NCBI RefSeq assembly: GCF_030151085.1
Contig: NZ_JASLER010000090.1
Coordinates: 1 to 64,000, forward strand
Reading direction: 5' to 3'
Source: Bacteroides sp.
GTDB lineage: Bacteria; Bacteroidota; Bacteroidia; Bacteroidales; Bacteroidaceae
Length of the DNA: 64,000 nucleotides
In this document: piece after piece, positions 1 through 8,436 of the stretch
Numbering within the stretch: position 1 is the stretch's first letter
How the letters are laid out: every line of letters begins with the position of its first letter
Made by a program: the position numbers and the translations under genes
Notes under the pieces: generated by a model
Seen by the model: only the letters and a program-made list of their open reading frames with translations
Database searches by the model: none
Told to the model about the DNA's origin: nothing

Positions 1-283
1 GAGGCAACTGCTGGCAAACCAACGTAAAGTAAGGCAGTATGGATAGTGTGTCTTGCGCATACTTTACCAAATCTACCTTATAATGAATAGCCGTACAACC
101 AACATCCTTACAACTCTCTTGCGAAGCATGATGAGACTTATCACATTTGTCACAACCGGTAGAACAACAACTTTGCGTCGTTTCGCATCCGGCACAGCAA
201 TAATGCATAATAGAAACCCCTACTCCACTTATAATAATAAGGGAGGAAAACAGGATAGCAAGTATGTAGCGGAGTTTCTTCAT
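1..283 (-). CDS. HYC_CC_PP-like small Cys-rich membrane or exported protein, partial (3' end outside window)
   Basis: The reading frame starts at the ATG at 283 and runs off the left edge, giving at least 94 residues. It has a basic start (MKKLRY), a hydrophobic segment at about residues 5-26, then the motif HYCCAGCE and several further Cys pairs and His residues. From memory this spacing (HYC near the signal, a central CC cluster) resembles the Bacteroidota HYC_CC_PP family, often found near copper or metal TonB receptors; that link is inference. A -7 element (CAAAGATA on the plus strand, 301-308) with a TTG 21 bp further out supports this start. The function is unknown. The competing plus-strand frame over the same bases lacks family features. 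Confidence 0.55.
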   Translation of the reverse strand, partial: MKKLRYILAILFSSLIIISGVGVSIMHYCCAGCETTQSCCSTGCDKCDKSHHASQESCKDVGCTAIHYKVDLVKYAQDTLSILPYFTLVCQQLP

Positions 284-300
284 GTCATTTTAAACAAACG

Positions 301-332
301 CAAAGATAGAATGTTTTAACCGTCCCACGCAA
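301..332 (-). promoter_or_regulatory. Bacteroidota-type promoter for the gene ending at the left edge
   Basis: Read on the minus strand, 308-301 is TATCTTTG, matching TAnnTTTG, and 332-330 is TTG, 21 bp upstream, matching the -33 element. It predicts a transcript starting about 10 bases before the ATG at 283. Confidence 0.6.
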
Positions 333-374
333 TTATTTTTTCTTTTTTTATGCGTGCAGTTCGTTAATTAGTTC

Positions 375-382
375 TATATTTG
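375..382 (+). promoter_or_regulatory. -7 promoter element of the DUF3298 lipoprotein gene
   Basis: TATATTTG matches the TAnnTTTG consensus and sits about 50 bases before the start codon. Only a poor -33 match (TTCG near 360) is visible. Confidence 0.5.
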
Positions 383-430
383 TCGATAAAGATTTTTCAT
401 TAATATGATGATTTATAAACAAAATTCGAT

Positions 431-1288
431 ATGAAAAAGCAAACTGTCAGCTTACTTGTCCTTCTGCTTGCGACAAGTGGCTTTTTCTTTTCTTGCGGTA
501 ACACCATGAACAAAAATACCGGAGCGTTGGAGTTTGATAGCATACAAGTGAATGAAACAGCCCATCTCTTTGGAGATACCGCCAAACCGGCATGTAACCT
601 TGTCATCAACTTTACGTATGCTACCCAATCATCCGACGTAAAATTGAAAGATAGTTTGAACACTTTCTTCCTTTCTGCCTGCTTCGGCGAAAAGTACCTT
701 ACGATGAAGCCTGAGGAAGCCGTAAAAAAATATGCCGAAAAGTACGTCAGTGATTATCTCAAAGATTTGGAACCGATGTACCAAAAGGATGAACAGGAGA
801 AAGAAGATGACGCTACCATGGAAGCATGGTATTCTTATTATAAAGGAATCGAAGGCCATGTTCAGCTATATCTCAAAAATCTGCTCATTTACCGCATAAA
901 CTATAACGAATATACCGGTGGTGCTCATGGCATTTATATGGCAACCTATCTCAATATGGATTTGCGGACACTTAGCCCCATTCGGCTGGACGACTTGTTC
1001 ATAAGCGACTATAATGAATCTTTGACCGATTTATTATGGAACCAATTAATGGCTGACAACAAAGTAACCACCCGTCAGGAATTGGAAGATATGGGATATG
1101 CCACTACCGGCGATCTGGAACCTACCGAAAACTTCTACCTCAGCAAAGAAGGTATCACTTTCTATTATAATGTTTATGAAATTGCTCCTTACGTAATGGG
1201 TCCTATTAAAATTACCCTGCCGTATGATGTAATGCAGCACTTGCTGAGTGACGACTGCATGGTACTTAATGAAGTACGCAACTCATAA
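431..1288 (+). CDS. DUF3298 (RsiV-like) domain lipoprotein
   Basis: 285 residues. The N-terminus is a lipoprotein signal: basic start, hydrophobic stretch, then FFSCGN, with Cys22 as the predicted lipidation site. The mature part contains the sequence YTGGAHG around residue 160 followed by an NMDLRTLSPIRLDDLF-like segment, typical of DUF3298/DUF4163 proteins related to the RsiV lysozyme-binding fold. It is probably anchored in the periplasm or outer membrane; its ligand is not known. A TAnnTTTG element lies upstream. The downstream rsmG gene follows after 43 bases of short AT-rich repeats, so co-transcription is possible. Confidence 0.8.
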   Translation: MKKQTVSLLVLLLATSGFFFSCGNTMNKNTGALEFDSIQVNETAHLFGDTAKPACNLVINFTYATQSSDVKLKDSLNTFFLSACFGEKYLTMKPEEAVKKYAEKYVSDYLKDLEPMYQKDEQEKEDDATMEAWYSYYKGIEGHVQLYLKNLLIYRINYNEYTGGAHGIYMATYLNMDLRTLSPIRLDDLFISDYNESLTDLLWNQLMADNKVTTRQELEDMGYATTGDLEPTENFYLSKEGITFYYNVYEIAPYVMGPIKITLPYDVMQHLLSDDCMVLNEVRNS

Positions 1289-1331
1289 ATTGTAATTCGT
1301 AATTTATAATTCGTAATTTGTAATCAACCAC
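1289..1331. repeat. Short AT-rich tandem repeat between two genes
   Basis: The 14-base unit TAATTCGTAATTTA is followed directly by TAATTCGTAATTTG. It is low-complexity spacer; no promoter or terminator is visible in it. Confidence 0.6.
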
Positions 1332-1952
1332 ATGGAACTTATTCTAAAATATTTCCCGGATCTGACGGAGGAACAGCAAAAGCAGTTCGCTGCACTCTAT
1401 GACCTCTATCTGGACTGGAACTCTAAAATAAACGTTATTTCGCGTAAGGATATTGAAAATCTGTACGAACACCACGTACTACACTCTTTGGGAATAGCCA
1501 AAGTCATCAACTTTAAACCGGGTACAAAGATTATGGATCTCGGCACAGGAGGTGGCTTTCCGGGCATTCCGTTAGCTATACTCTTTCCCGAAGTCAGTTT
1601 CCACTTGGTAGACAGCATAGGCAAAAAGGTAAGAGTAGCCACTGAAGTAGCCAACAGTATCGGACTAAAAAACGTCACCTTCCGTCATGCACGTGCCGAA
1701 GAAGAAAAGCAGCTATTCGATTTTGTTGTAAGTCGCGCAGTGATGCCACTGACCGACTTATTAAAGATAATCCGCAAGAATATCACTCCCAAGCAACAAA
1801 ACTCCATACCCAACGGGCTGATTTGCCTGAAGGGCGGCGAATTGGAACATGAAGCCATGCCTTTCAAGAACAAGACTACGATGTGGGATTTAAAGGATAT
1901 TTTCGAGGAAGAATTCTTCAAAACCAAGAAAGTAGTCTACGTTGCTAGTTGA
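1332..1952 (+). CDS. rsmG: 16S rRNA (guanine527-N7)-methyltransferase RsmG (GidB)
   Basis: 206 residues, normal for the family. It methylates N7 of G527 in 16S rRNA using S-adenosylmethionine. The SAM-binding glycine-rich loop IMDLGTGGGFPGIPLAI lies at about residues 67-83, and VVSRAVMPL (about 132-140) is the usual RsmG motif after the fourth strand. The start context follows directly after the upstream repeat, and the N-terminal PDLTEEQQKQFAALYDLYLDWN is a standard RsmG N-terminus. It is one of the few window genes with an unambiguous housekeeping role. Confidence 0.93.
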   Translation: MELILKYFPDLTEEQQKQFAALYDLYLDWNSKINVISRKDIENLYEHHVLHSLGIAKVINFKPGTKIMDLGTGGGFPGIPLAILFPEVSFHLVDSIGKKVRVATEVANSIGLKNVTFRHARAEEEKQLFDFVVSRAVMPLTDLLKIIRKNITPKQQNSIPNGLICLKGGELEHEAMPFKNKTTMWDLKDIFEEEFFKTKKVVYVAS

Positions 1953-2013
1953 GAGGTAAAAGTTGAGAGTTGAAAGGTGATAAGTCATAAATCTGAAATC
2001 ATAATTCTATAGC

Positions 2014-2652
2014 ATGAAGATAAAGAGATTTGAATTTAATATGTTCCCAGAGAACTGTTACGTACTTTGGGACGAAACAAACGAAGCAGCCGTTATCGAT
2101 CCTGGTTGTTTCTATGAAGAAGAGAAGCTAGCGTTGAAGAACTTTATTATCAATAATGAGCTGAACGTAAAGCATCTGTTGAATACGCATTTGCATTTGG
2201 ATCATATCTTCGGAAATCCTTTTATGCTGAAGGAGTTCGGTTTAAAAGCGGAAGCCAATCAGGCAGATGAGTTTTGGATCGATGAAGCACCCAAGCAGAG
2301 CCGTATGTATGGTTTCCAGTTGCAAGAGGCTCCTGTACCATTGGGCACCTACTTGCATGATGGGGACATTATTACTTTTGGCAATACTAGTCTGGAAGCC
2401 ATCCACGTGCCCGGGCATTCTCCGGGAAGTTTGGTATTTTATTGTGCCGCAGACCACTGCATGTTCTCCGGCGACGTATTATTCCAGGGAAGCATAGGAC
2501 GTGCCGACCTCACCGGAGGAAACTTCGATGAACTGATAGAACATATTTGCAGCCGTCTGTTCATATTGCCCAATGACACGATTGTCTACCCGGGACATGG
2601 AGCACCGACTACGATTGGAATAGAGAAGGCGGAGAACCCGTTTTTTCGTTAG
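2014..2652 (+). CDS. MBL-fold metallo-hydrolase (glyoxalase II-like)
   Basis: 212 residues with the metallo-beta-lactamase motif THLHLDH at residues 58-64 (T-H-x-H-x-D-H, two-metal site), further ligands in the PGHSPGS segment (about residue 132), the conserved Asp of FSGDVLF (about 154) and the C-terminal His of YPGHG (about 194). The family includes hydroxyacylglutathione hydrolases and persulfide-type hydrolases; the substrate cannot be told from sequence. It ends 30 bases before gcvP on the same strand, so the two are probably one operon. Confidence 0.85.
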   Translation: MKIKRFEFNMFPENCYVLWDETNEAAVIDPGCFYEEEKLALKNFIINNELNVKHLLNTHLHLDHIFGNPFMLKEFGLKAEANQADEFWIDEAPKQSRMYGFQLQEAPVPLGTYLHDGDIITFGNTSLEAIHVPGHSPGSLVFYCAADHCMFSGDVLFQGSIGRADLTGGNFDELIEHICSRLFILPNDTIVYPGHGAPTTIGIEKAENPFFR

Positions 2653-2682
2653 AACCAAAAAATCACTTAAATATTTACCAAT

Positions 2683-5529
2683 ATGAGAAACGATATTTTT
2701 GCAAACCGCCACATTGGCATCAGTGCAAAGGATGAGGAACAGATGCTCCGCAAAATCGGAGTGAAAAGTCTGGACGAGTTGATCGACAAGACCATTCCTG
2801 CAAACATCCGTTTGAAAGAGCCGTTGGCTTTACCCAAAGCTATGACGGAATATGAGTTCGGGCAACATATAGCCGGACTGGCTGCCAAGAACAAACTCTA
2901 CACTACTTACATCGGTATGGGTTGGTACAATACCATCACTCCTGCCGTTATCCAACGGAATGTATTCGAGAATCCTGTATGGTACACCTCCTATACTCCT
3001 TATCAGGCGGAAGTTTCGCAAGGACGCCTGGAAGCACTTATGAATTTTCAGACTGCCGTATGCGACCTTACCGCTATGCCACTTGCTAATTGCTCCTTGT
3101 TGGATGAGGCTACCGCTGCCGCTGAAGCTGTAGCGATGATGTATAGTCTCCGCCCGCGTGATATGCAGAAGTCGGGAGCTAACGTGGTATTCGTGGATGA
3201 AAATATCTTCCCGCAGACATTGGCAGTAATGACTACCCGTGCTATTCCACAAGGCATCGAGCTACGTACCGGCAAATTTGAAGAAATGGAGTTCACTCCG
3301 GATGTATTCGCCTGCATATTGCAGTACCCCAATGCCAGCGGAAACGTGGAAGACTTCCGTGCTTTCGTAGAAAAAGCGCATGATGCTAATTGCAAAGTAG
3401 CTGTTGCCACCGATATATTAAGCCTTGCCTTACTCACTCCTCCGGGAGAATGGGGAGCGGATATTGTATTCGGCACCACACAAAGATTCGGTACGCCAAT
3501 GTTCTATGGAGGTCCGTCAGCCGCATTCTTCGCTGCCCGCGATGAGTATAAACGTAATATGCCGGGACGTATCATAGGATGGTCCAAGGACAAATACGAC
3601 AAGATGTGTTACCGCATGGCTCTGCAAACCCGCGAACAACACATCAAGCGCGAAAAGGCAACCTCCAATATCTGTACTTCACAAGCCTTACTGGCTACAA
3701 TGGCAGGCTTCTACGCCGTATATCACGGACCGGAAGGTATTCGTGCCATTGCCGAACGTATTCACAGCATTGCCGCTTATCTGGAAAAGACCATTAATAA
3801 GTTGGGTTATAAACAAATCAACAAGCAATACTTCGGTACTCTCCGCTTTGCGCTGCCCGATACGGTATCGGCACAACAAATCCGTACCATAGCTTTGAGC
3901 AAAGAAGTAAACTTGCGCTACTTTAAGAATGGAGATGTAGGCATGAGTATTGATGAGACTACCGATGTAGCTGCTGTTAATGTATTGCTTTCTATCTTTG
4001 CCATTGCTGCCGGACAAGATTATACCAAAACGAATGAAATCCCCGATTGCTGCACTTTACCGAAAGCTTTAAAACGTGAAAGTGCTTATCTGACACACGA
4101 GGTGTTCAATAAGTACCATACGGAAACAGAGATGATGCGTTATATCAAGCGTCTGGACCGCAAGGACATTTCGCTGGCCCACTCCATGATTTCACTCGGT
4201 TCGTGTACCATGAAATTGAATGCAGCAGCCGAAATGCTTCCCCTCAGTCGTCCCGAATTTACGAGCATACATCCGCTGGTTCCGGAAGACCAGGCTGAAG
4301 GCTACCGCGAACTGATTCGTAACCTGAGTGAAGAGCTGAAAACAATTACAGGATTTGCAGGTGTCAGCTTGCAACCCAATTCCGGTGCAGCCGGTGAATA
4401 TGCAGGTTTACGTGTCATTCGTGCTTACTTAGAAAGCATCGGACAAGGACATCGTAGTAAGGTTCTGATACCTGCTTCGGCACATGGAACCAACCCGGCT
4501 TCGGCTATTCAAGCCGGATTTACAACTGTGATCTGCGCTTGCGACGATCATGGAAATGTAGATATGGATGACCTTCGTGCCAAAGCTGAAGAGAATAAAG
4601 AGGATCTCGCCGCATTGATGATTACATATCCTTCTACACATGGTATCTTTGAAACTGAAATTGTAGAAATCTGTGATATTATCCATGCTTGTGGTGCACA
4701 AGTCTATATGGATGGTGCCAATATGAATGCACAAGTTGGTTTGACCAATCCCGGCTTTATCGGTGCAGATGTTTGCCACTTGAACTTGCATAAAACGTTT
4801 GCCATACCTCACGGTGGTGGTGGTCCCGGTGTTGGTCCTATCTGCGTAGCTGAGCATTTGGTTCCGTTCTTACCGGGACACGGTCTGTTCGGCAACTCTA
4901 CCAATGAAGTATCTGCTGCTCCGTTTGGAAGTGCAGGTGTTCTGCCCATTACTTACGGTTACATCCGCATGATGGGAAGTGAAGGGCTGACACGTGCCAC
5001 CAAGATTGCGATATTGAATGCCAATTACATGGCTAGCTATTTCAACGAAACGTATGGCATCGTTTATAGAGGAGCCAATGGTTTTGTAGGTCATGAAATG
5101 ATCTTGGAATGCCGCAAAGTCTTCGAAGAAACAGGTATCAACGAAGGAGACATTGCCAAACGTCTGATGGACTACGGTTATCATGCTCCTACCCTCTCCT
5201 TCCCCGTACATGGCACTTTAATGATAGAACCTACGGAAAGTGAAAGCCTTGCTGAATTGGATAACTTCATTACTGTAATGCTTACTATCTGGCAAGAGAT
5301 TCAGGAAGTGAAAGAAGGTAAAGCAAGTAAGGAAGACAATGTGCTGATAAATGCTCCGCATCCCGAATATGAAGTAGTTGCTAACGAATGGAACCATAGC
5401 TACTCTCGCGAAAAAGCCGCTTATCCCATTGAAAGCGTACGCGAAAACAAGTTCTGGGTGAACGTGGCACGCATTGATAACACGTTGGGTGACCGTAAAT
5501 TGCTGCCTACGTGCTACGGGTGCTTCTAA
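2683..5529 (+). CDS. gcvP: Glycine dehydrogenase (decarboxylating), P-protein of the glycine cleavage system
   Basis: 948 residues, the single-chain (fused alpha-beta) form. The N-terminal half begins RHIGISAKDEEQMLRKIG and carries the inactive-type PLP fold; the C-terminal half has SLGSCTMKLN and the pyridoxal-phosphate lysine in LNLHKTFAIPHGGGGPG (Lys704). It decarboxylates glycine and passes the aminomethyl group to the lipoyl H-protein. No gcvT or gcvH is next to it, so the other subunits must be elsewhere. It follows the MBL-fold gene by 30 bases and ends just before a GC-rich hairpin. Confidence 0.96.
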   Translation: MRNDIFANRHIGISAKDEEQMLRKIGVKSLDELIDKTIPANIRLKEPLALPKAMTEYEFGQHIAGLAAKNKLYTTYIGMGWYNTITPAVIQRNVFENPVWYTSYTPYQAEVSQGRLEALMNFQTAVCDLTAMPLANCSLLDEATAAAEAVAMMYSLRPRDMQKSGANVVFVDENIFPQTLAVMTTRAIPQGIELRTGKFEEMEFTPDVFACILQYPNASGNVEDFRAFVEKAHDANCKVAVATDILSLALLTPPGEWGADIVFGTTQRFGTPMFYGGPSAAFFAARDEYKRNMPGRIIGWSKDKYDKMCYRMALQTREQHIKREKATSNICTSQALLATMAGFYAVYHGPEGIRAIAERIHSIAAYLEKTINKLGYKQINKQYFGTLRFALPDTVSAQQIRTIALSKEVNLRYFKNGDVGMSIDETTDVAAVNVLLSIFAIAAGQDYTKTNEIPDCCTLPKALKRESAYLTHEVFNKYHTETEMMRYIKRLDRKDISLAHSMISLGSCTMKLNAAAEMLPLSRPEFTSIHPLVPEDQAEGYRELIRNLSEELKTITGFAGVSLQPNSGAAGEYAGLRVIRAYLESIGQGHRSKVLIPASAHGTNPASAIQAGFTTVICACDDHGNVDMDDLRAKAEENKEDLAALMITYPSTHGIFETEIVEICDIIHACGAQVYMDGANMNAQVGLTNPGFIGADVCHLNLHKTFAIPHGGGGPGVGPICVAEHLVPFLPGHGLFGNSTNEVSAAPFGSAGVLPITYGYIRMMGSEGLTRATKIAILNANYMASYFNETYGIVYRGANGFVGHEMILECRKVFEETGINEGDIAKRLMDYGYHAPTLSFPVHGTLMIEPTESESLAELDNFITVMLTIWQEIQEVKEGKASKEDNVLINAPHPEYEVVANEWNHSYSREKAAYPIESVRENKFWVNVARIDNTLGDRKLLPTCYGCF

Positions 5530-5551
5530 AACGATCATAACTCTTATCATT

Positions 5552-5580
5552 ATATTCCCCCGGTCTCCCCGGGGGAATAT
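5552..5580 (+). terminator. Hairpin terminator after gcvP
   Basis: The arms ATATTCCCCC (5552-5561) and GGGGGAATAT (5571-5580) pair perfectly over 10 bp with a 9-base loop, followed by TTTGT. It lies 22 bases after the gcvP stop codon. Confidence 0.75.
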
Positions 5581-5604
5581 TTGTAAAAGGAAGAATATAA
5601 CAAT

Positions 5605-5703
5605 ATGAAAAACACTCATCCCCTACTCCTCTTGGCAGCCCTCTGCCTACTATTACCCTCCTGCCGGAATGCCAACTGCAATAACAGCACTCTTTCGTGC
5701 TGA
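5605..5703 (+). CDS. Tiny lipoprotein-like peptide (32 aa)
   Basis: ATG at 5605 encodes 32 residues: basic start (MKNTHP), a Leu-rich core, then LLPSCRNANC, which looks like a lipobox with Cys20 followed by only 12 residues ending STLSC. An AGGAAG sequence lies about 12 bases upstream of the start. Short lipoproteins of this type are easily missed. It may be a real small lipoprotein or a fragment; no family is recognised. Confidence 0.45.
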   Translation: MKNTHPLLLLAALCLLLPSCRNANCNNSTLSC

Positions 5704-5730
5704 AAAAATAAATACTAAGAATAAAGCATA

Positions 5731-5814
5731 ATGAACAAACCTATAGATATACTCAAACGCTATGGTATAACAATATGTTTGATATTCGATTCCACTGTAT
5801 CAATCACCTCCTGA
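5731..5814 (+). pseudogene. Possible 5' scrap of a recQ-like gene
   Basis: The frame opens with ATG and encodes MNKPIDILKRYG, which I recall as closely resembling the start of Bacteroides RecQ helicases (M-x-x-PIDILK-x-Y-W-G). The similarity then stops at about 5766, exactly where the 3' end of the convergent PoxB-like gene begins (its stop codon is 5762-5760), and the frame closes after 27 residues. If correct, this marks a deletion or insertion junction. The match is only about 12 residues and from memory, so it could be chance or an assembly join. Confidence 0.3.
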
Positions 5815-7505
5815 GACCGCCCCATTATCATCAGTTTGGACATAGACTTGGTAAATCCGACCATTTGTTCAAATTCAACTTTCGGAGGCATGGCAAGTGC
5901 ATTGGGATCAGTCAATACGTTCACTAATATCGGACCCTCGGTAAGCGATATTTCCCGCAAGGCAACCTCCATTTCATCCGGATGCCCCACCGTAAGTCCA
6001 CGCATTCCCATAGCACGGGCTATCATGGCAAAATCGGGATTGTACATATCCGTCTGCCAGTCTGGTAAACCTGCTACTTCCATTTCTAATTTTACCATGC
6101 CCAAAGCCCGATTATTGAATACGATAATTTTAATCGGAAGTTTATACTGGGCAACAGTCGCCAAATCGCCCATGCACATTGACAAACCGCCATCTCCACA
6201 CAATGCCCATACCTGCCTTTCGGAACAAGCCAAAGCTGCACCTATCGATTGTGGAAGTGCATTGGCCATAGAACCATGATTGAACGATCCTAACATAGAA
6301 CGCCCGGCCGTAGCCGCCAGATAGCGAGCTGCCCAGACACAAGTCATGCCTGTATCTACCGTAAAGATAGCGTCTTGTGTAGCCCATTGGCTAATCTCCG
6401 ACATCACATATTCAGGATGAATCTTCCCCTCACTACCTTTATCGAGAACATATTCTGAGAGAGCTTTACATACTTTTTCATAAATCTTCAATTGCCGATG
6501 AAGGAAACTGTCATCGGTCTTCTTTACCAATAAAGGCAATAATGCCTGCAATGTCAACTTCACATCTCCGCATAGCCCTTGGGTTACCTTAGCCCTTCTT
6601 CCCAAGCGTTCGGCATTGATATCTATCTGCACTATCTTACTATTTTTAGGCAGAAAAGCAGAATACGGGAAATCAGTACCAAGCATCACCAATATCTCAG
6701 CTTCATGCATACTGATATAACCCGACGGAACACCAAGCAAACCCGTCATGCCCACCTTATAAGGATTATCATATTCCACCTCCATCTTTCCACGGAATGT
6801 ATATGCAACAGGAGCCTTCAATATATTGGCAAGTTCAATGACCTCCGTATGGGCACCTTCACATCCAATGCCACAAAACAAAGTTATCTTATTAGAACCA
6901 TTCAGCAATCCTGCCAGTTCTGTCAATTCTTCGGGTGAAGGCACAATCTGTGATTCTATACGGTAATTATCCTCAGAAGAATCTACTTCAGCAACAGGAG
7001 AAGCAGCTAAATCACCGGGCAAGCCTATTACTCCTACCCCTCTTCTGGATATCGCATTCTGTATAGCCGAATGTAGCATGCGGGGGAATTGTTGAGCCGT
7101 TTCCGCTACTTCATTATAGTAACTGCATCCATCAAAAAGATGAATGGGATGAGTTTCCTGAAAATAGTCCGTACCGAATTGCGAGGTAGGAATTGTAGAA
7201 GCGATAGCCAACACCGAAGCACCCGAACGATGGGCATCGTATAATCCGTTGACAAGATGTACATGTCCCGGACCGCTACTACCGGCACAACATCCCAGTT
7301 TACCTGTTAGTTGGGCTTCAGCACCGGCAGCGTATGCTCCGGTTTCTTCATGTCGGACATGTATCCATTCTAAATTACCATTCTGTCTTACGGCATTATT
7401 TACTTCATTCAAACTATCGCCAGTAATAGCGTAAATGCGTTTTACACCGGCATTCACCAATGTTTCGACCAACTGTTTTGCTACTTTTTTTGTTGCCATA
7501 TCCAT
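5760..7505 (-). CDS. poxB: PoxB-like thiamine-diphosphate enzyme (pyruvate oxidase / pyruvate:quinone oxidoreductase)
   Basis: 581 residues, close to E. coli PoxB (572). The N-terminal ThDP-binding domain has YAITGDSLNEV and the catalytic glutamate in RHEETGAYAAGAEAQL (Glu53), then AGSSGPGHVHLVNGLYDAHR. A central cofactor domain follows, and the C-terminal domain has ALCGDGGLSMCMGDLATV...VFNNRALGMVKLE, the GDG-x(n)-NN ThDP/Mg motif. Known relatives oxidise pyruvate to acetate and CO2, passing electrons to quinone or oxygen. Whether the C-terminal membrane-binding peptide of E. coli PoxB is preserved is not clear. Start could also be Met3 (7499). It is transcribed alone, convergent with the scrap at 5731. 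Confidence 0.88.
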   Translation of the reverse strand: MDMATKKVAKQLVETLVNAGVKRIYAITGDSLNEVNNAVRQNGNLEWIHVRHEETGAYAAGAEAQLTGKLGCCAGSSGPGHVHLVNGLYDAHRSGASVLAIASTIPTSQFGTDYFQETHPIHLFDGCSYYNEVAETAQQFPRMLHSAIQNAISRRGVGVIGLPGDLAASPVAEVDSSEDNYRIESQIVPSPEELTELAGLLNGSNKITLFCGIGCEGAHTEVIELANILKAPVAYTFRGKMEVEYDNPYKVGMTGLLGVPSGYISMHEAEILVMLGTDFPYSAFLPKNSKIVQIDINAERLGRRAKVTQGLCGDVKLTLQALLPLLVKKTDDSFLHRQLKIYEKVCKALSEYVLDKGSEGKIHPEYVMSEISQWATQDAIFTVDTGMTCVWAARYLAATAGRSMLGSFNHGSMANALPQSIGAALACSERQVWALCGDGGLSMCMGDLATVAQYKLPIKIIVFNNRALGMVKLEMEVAGLPDWQTDMYNPDFAMIARAMGMRGLTVGHPDEMEVALREISLTEGPILVNVLTDPNALAMPPKVEFEQMVGFTKSMSKLMIMGRSQEVIDTVESNIKHIVIP

Positions 7506-7614
7506 TCATAGTTAGGAGTTAGGAAAGAACAACACGCAGTAGTATGAAAAGTTTGAGCATAAATATCAAACTATCTTAATGACTGAATTCTACCCTTTTT
7601 TTCTACTTTTTGCT

Positions 7615-7622
7615 TACCTTTG
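7615..7622 (+). promoter_or_regulatory. -7 element of the hemolysin III family gene
   Basis: TACCTTTG matches TAnnTTTG and is preceded by T-rich sequence at the -33 distance. It lies inside an upstream in-frame extension, which argues that translation starts later, at 7651. Confidence 0.6.
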
Positions 7623-7650
7623 CAGTTGCGATTCTAAAATCAGTAACCAG

Positions 7651-8304
7651 ATGAACAGAAAACGAAACGGACTATTCTATACTAAAAGAGAAGAACAATT
7701 CAATGCCATTTCTCATGGTCTTGGCTTTGGGATGGGATTAATCGTATGTACACTATTCTTCGTAAACTGCTATCAAAACGAAGACTTTTGGGGGGCTTTC
7801 GGTGTTTGTCTTTACTTCTTCGGAATGGGCGGTTCGTACCTCGCTTCTACTCTCTATCATACACAAAAACATCATAATCCGTGGAAGAAGCGATTGCGCC
7901 AGTGGGATCATGCAGCCATATATTGGCACATTGCAGGCAGCTTTTCACCCGTCACGCTCACCGTGCTCCGTGATGTAGGAGTTTGGGGATGGGGATTGTT
8001 CTGCTTCAGTTGGTTATGTGCCATTGCGGGTACCATAGTGAGCTTCCGTGAAATGGAGGAACATAGCTATGTGGAAACGGTCTGCTTTATTGTTATGGGT
8101 TTATCTATACTGGTTGCCTTCAAACCTTTATTTAATGTTGCACCCATTGCCTGCTATTGGATTATAGCCGAAGGCGTATGCTACATTACAGGAGCAATTT
8201 TCTTTTCTATACGGAACATACGATATACACATTCCGTATTCCACATCTTTGTATTGGGTGGGTCGGTTTGTCATATAGTAGCTTTGTGGCATATACTGAT
8301 GTAG
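7651..8304 (+). CDS. trhA: Hemolysin III / TrhA (PAQR) family integral membrane protein
   Basis: 217 residues from the ATG at 7651. The upstream in-frame ATG at 7579 is rejected because the promoter element lies between the two. It begins KREEQFNAISHGLGFGMG, the hallmark first segment of the family, and has about seven hydrophobic segments. The conserved Ser/His/Asp metal-site residues appear as STLYHTQKH (about residue 65), the LRQWDHAAIYWHIAGSF segment (about residues 85-101) and SVFHIFVLGGSVCHI near the end. Family members are PAQR-like membrane hydrolase-fold proteins affecting membrane lipid energetics; the hemolysin name is historical. Confidence 0.88.
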   Translation: MNRKRNGLFYTKREEQFNAISHGLGFGMGLIVCTLFFVNCYQNEDFWGAFGVCLYFFGMGGSYLASTLYHTQKHHNPWKKRLRQWDHAAIYWHIAGSFSPVTLTVLRDVGVWGWGLFCFSWLCAIAGTIVSFREMEEHSYVETVCFIVMGLSILVAFKPLFNVAPIACYWIIAEGVCYITGAIFFSIRNIRYTHSVFHIFVLGGSVCHIVALWHILM

Positions 8305-8394
8305 ATTGAGCCACTACAAGAATTGCTTACAGGTAGATTTGCTAAAAAACATTAATCTTTTCCTACTTTCCTTGTATCTTTCTTTTTCTTCTTT

Positions 8395-8402
8395 TACGTT
8401 TG
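8395..8402 (+). promoter_or_regulatory. -7 element of the ABC transporter / GntR operon
   Basis: TACGTTTG matches TAnnTTTG, with a TTG about 20 bp upstream (8372-8374). The predicted transcript begins inside the adjacent palindrome. Confidence 0.65.
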
Positions 8403-8403
8403 C

Positions 8404-8427
8404 AGTGTTGTACATCAGTGCAACACT
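8404..8427. promoter_or_regulatory. Candidate GntR (YtrA-type) operator overlapping the transcription start
   Basis: The 10-base arms AGTGTTGTAC (8404-8413) and GTGCAACACT (8418-8427) are inverted repeats with one mismatch and a 4-base spacer (ATCA). The palindrome starts one base after the -7 element, so a bound repressor would block transcription start. The operon it precedes encodes a GntR protein (10053-10421), making autoregulation the natural reading. As RNA it could also fold into a short leader hairpin. Confidence 0.6.
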
Positions 8428-8436
8428 AAGCAAATT

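Noticed and set aside
53..319. 88-codon plus-strand frame at the left edge
   Set aside because: It lies opposite a minus-strand frame that has a signal-like start, a Cys/His pattern and a matching promoter; the plus frame is rich in Thr/Arg with no family likeness.
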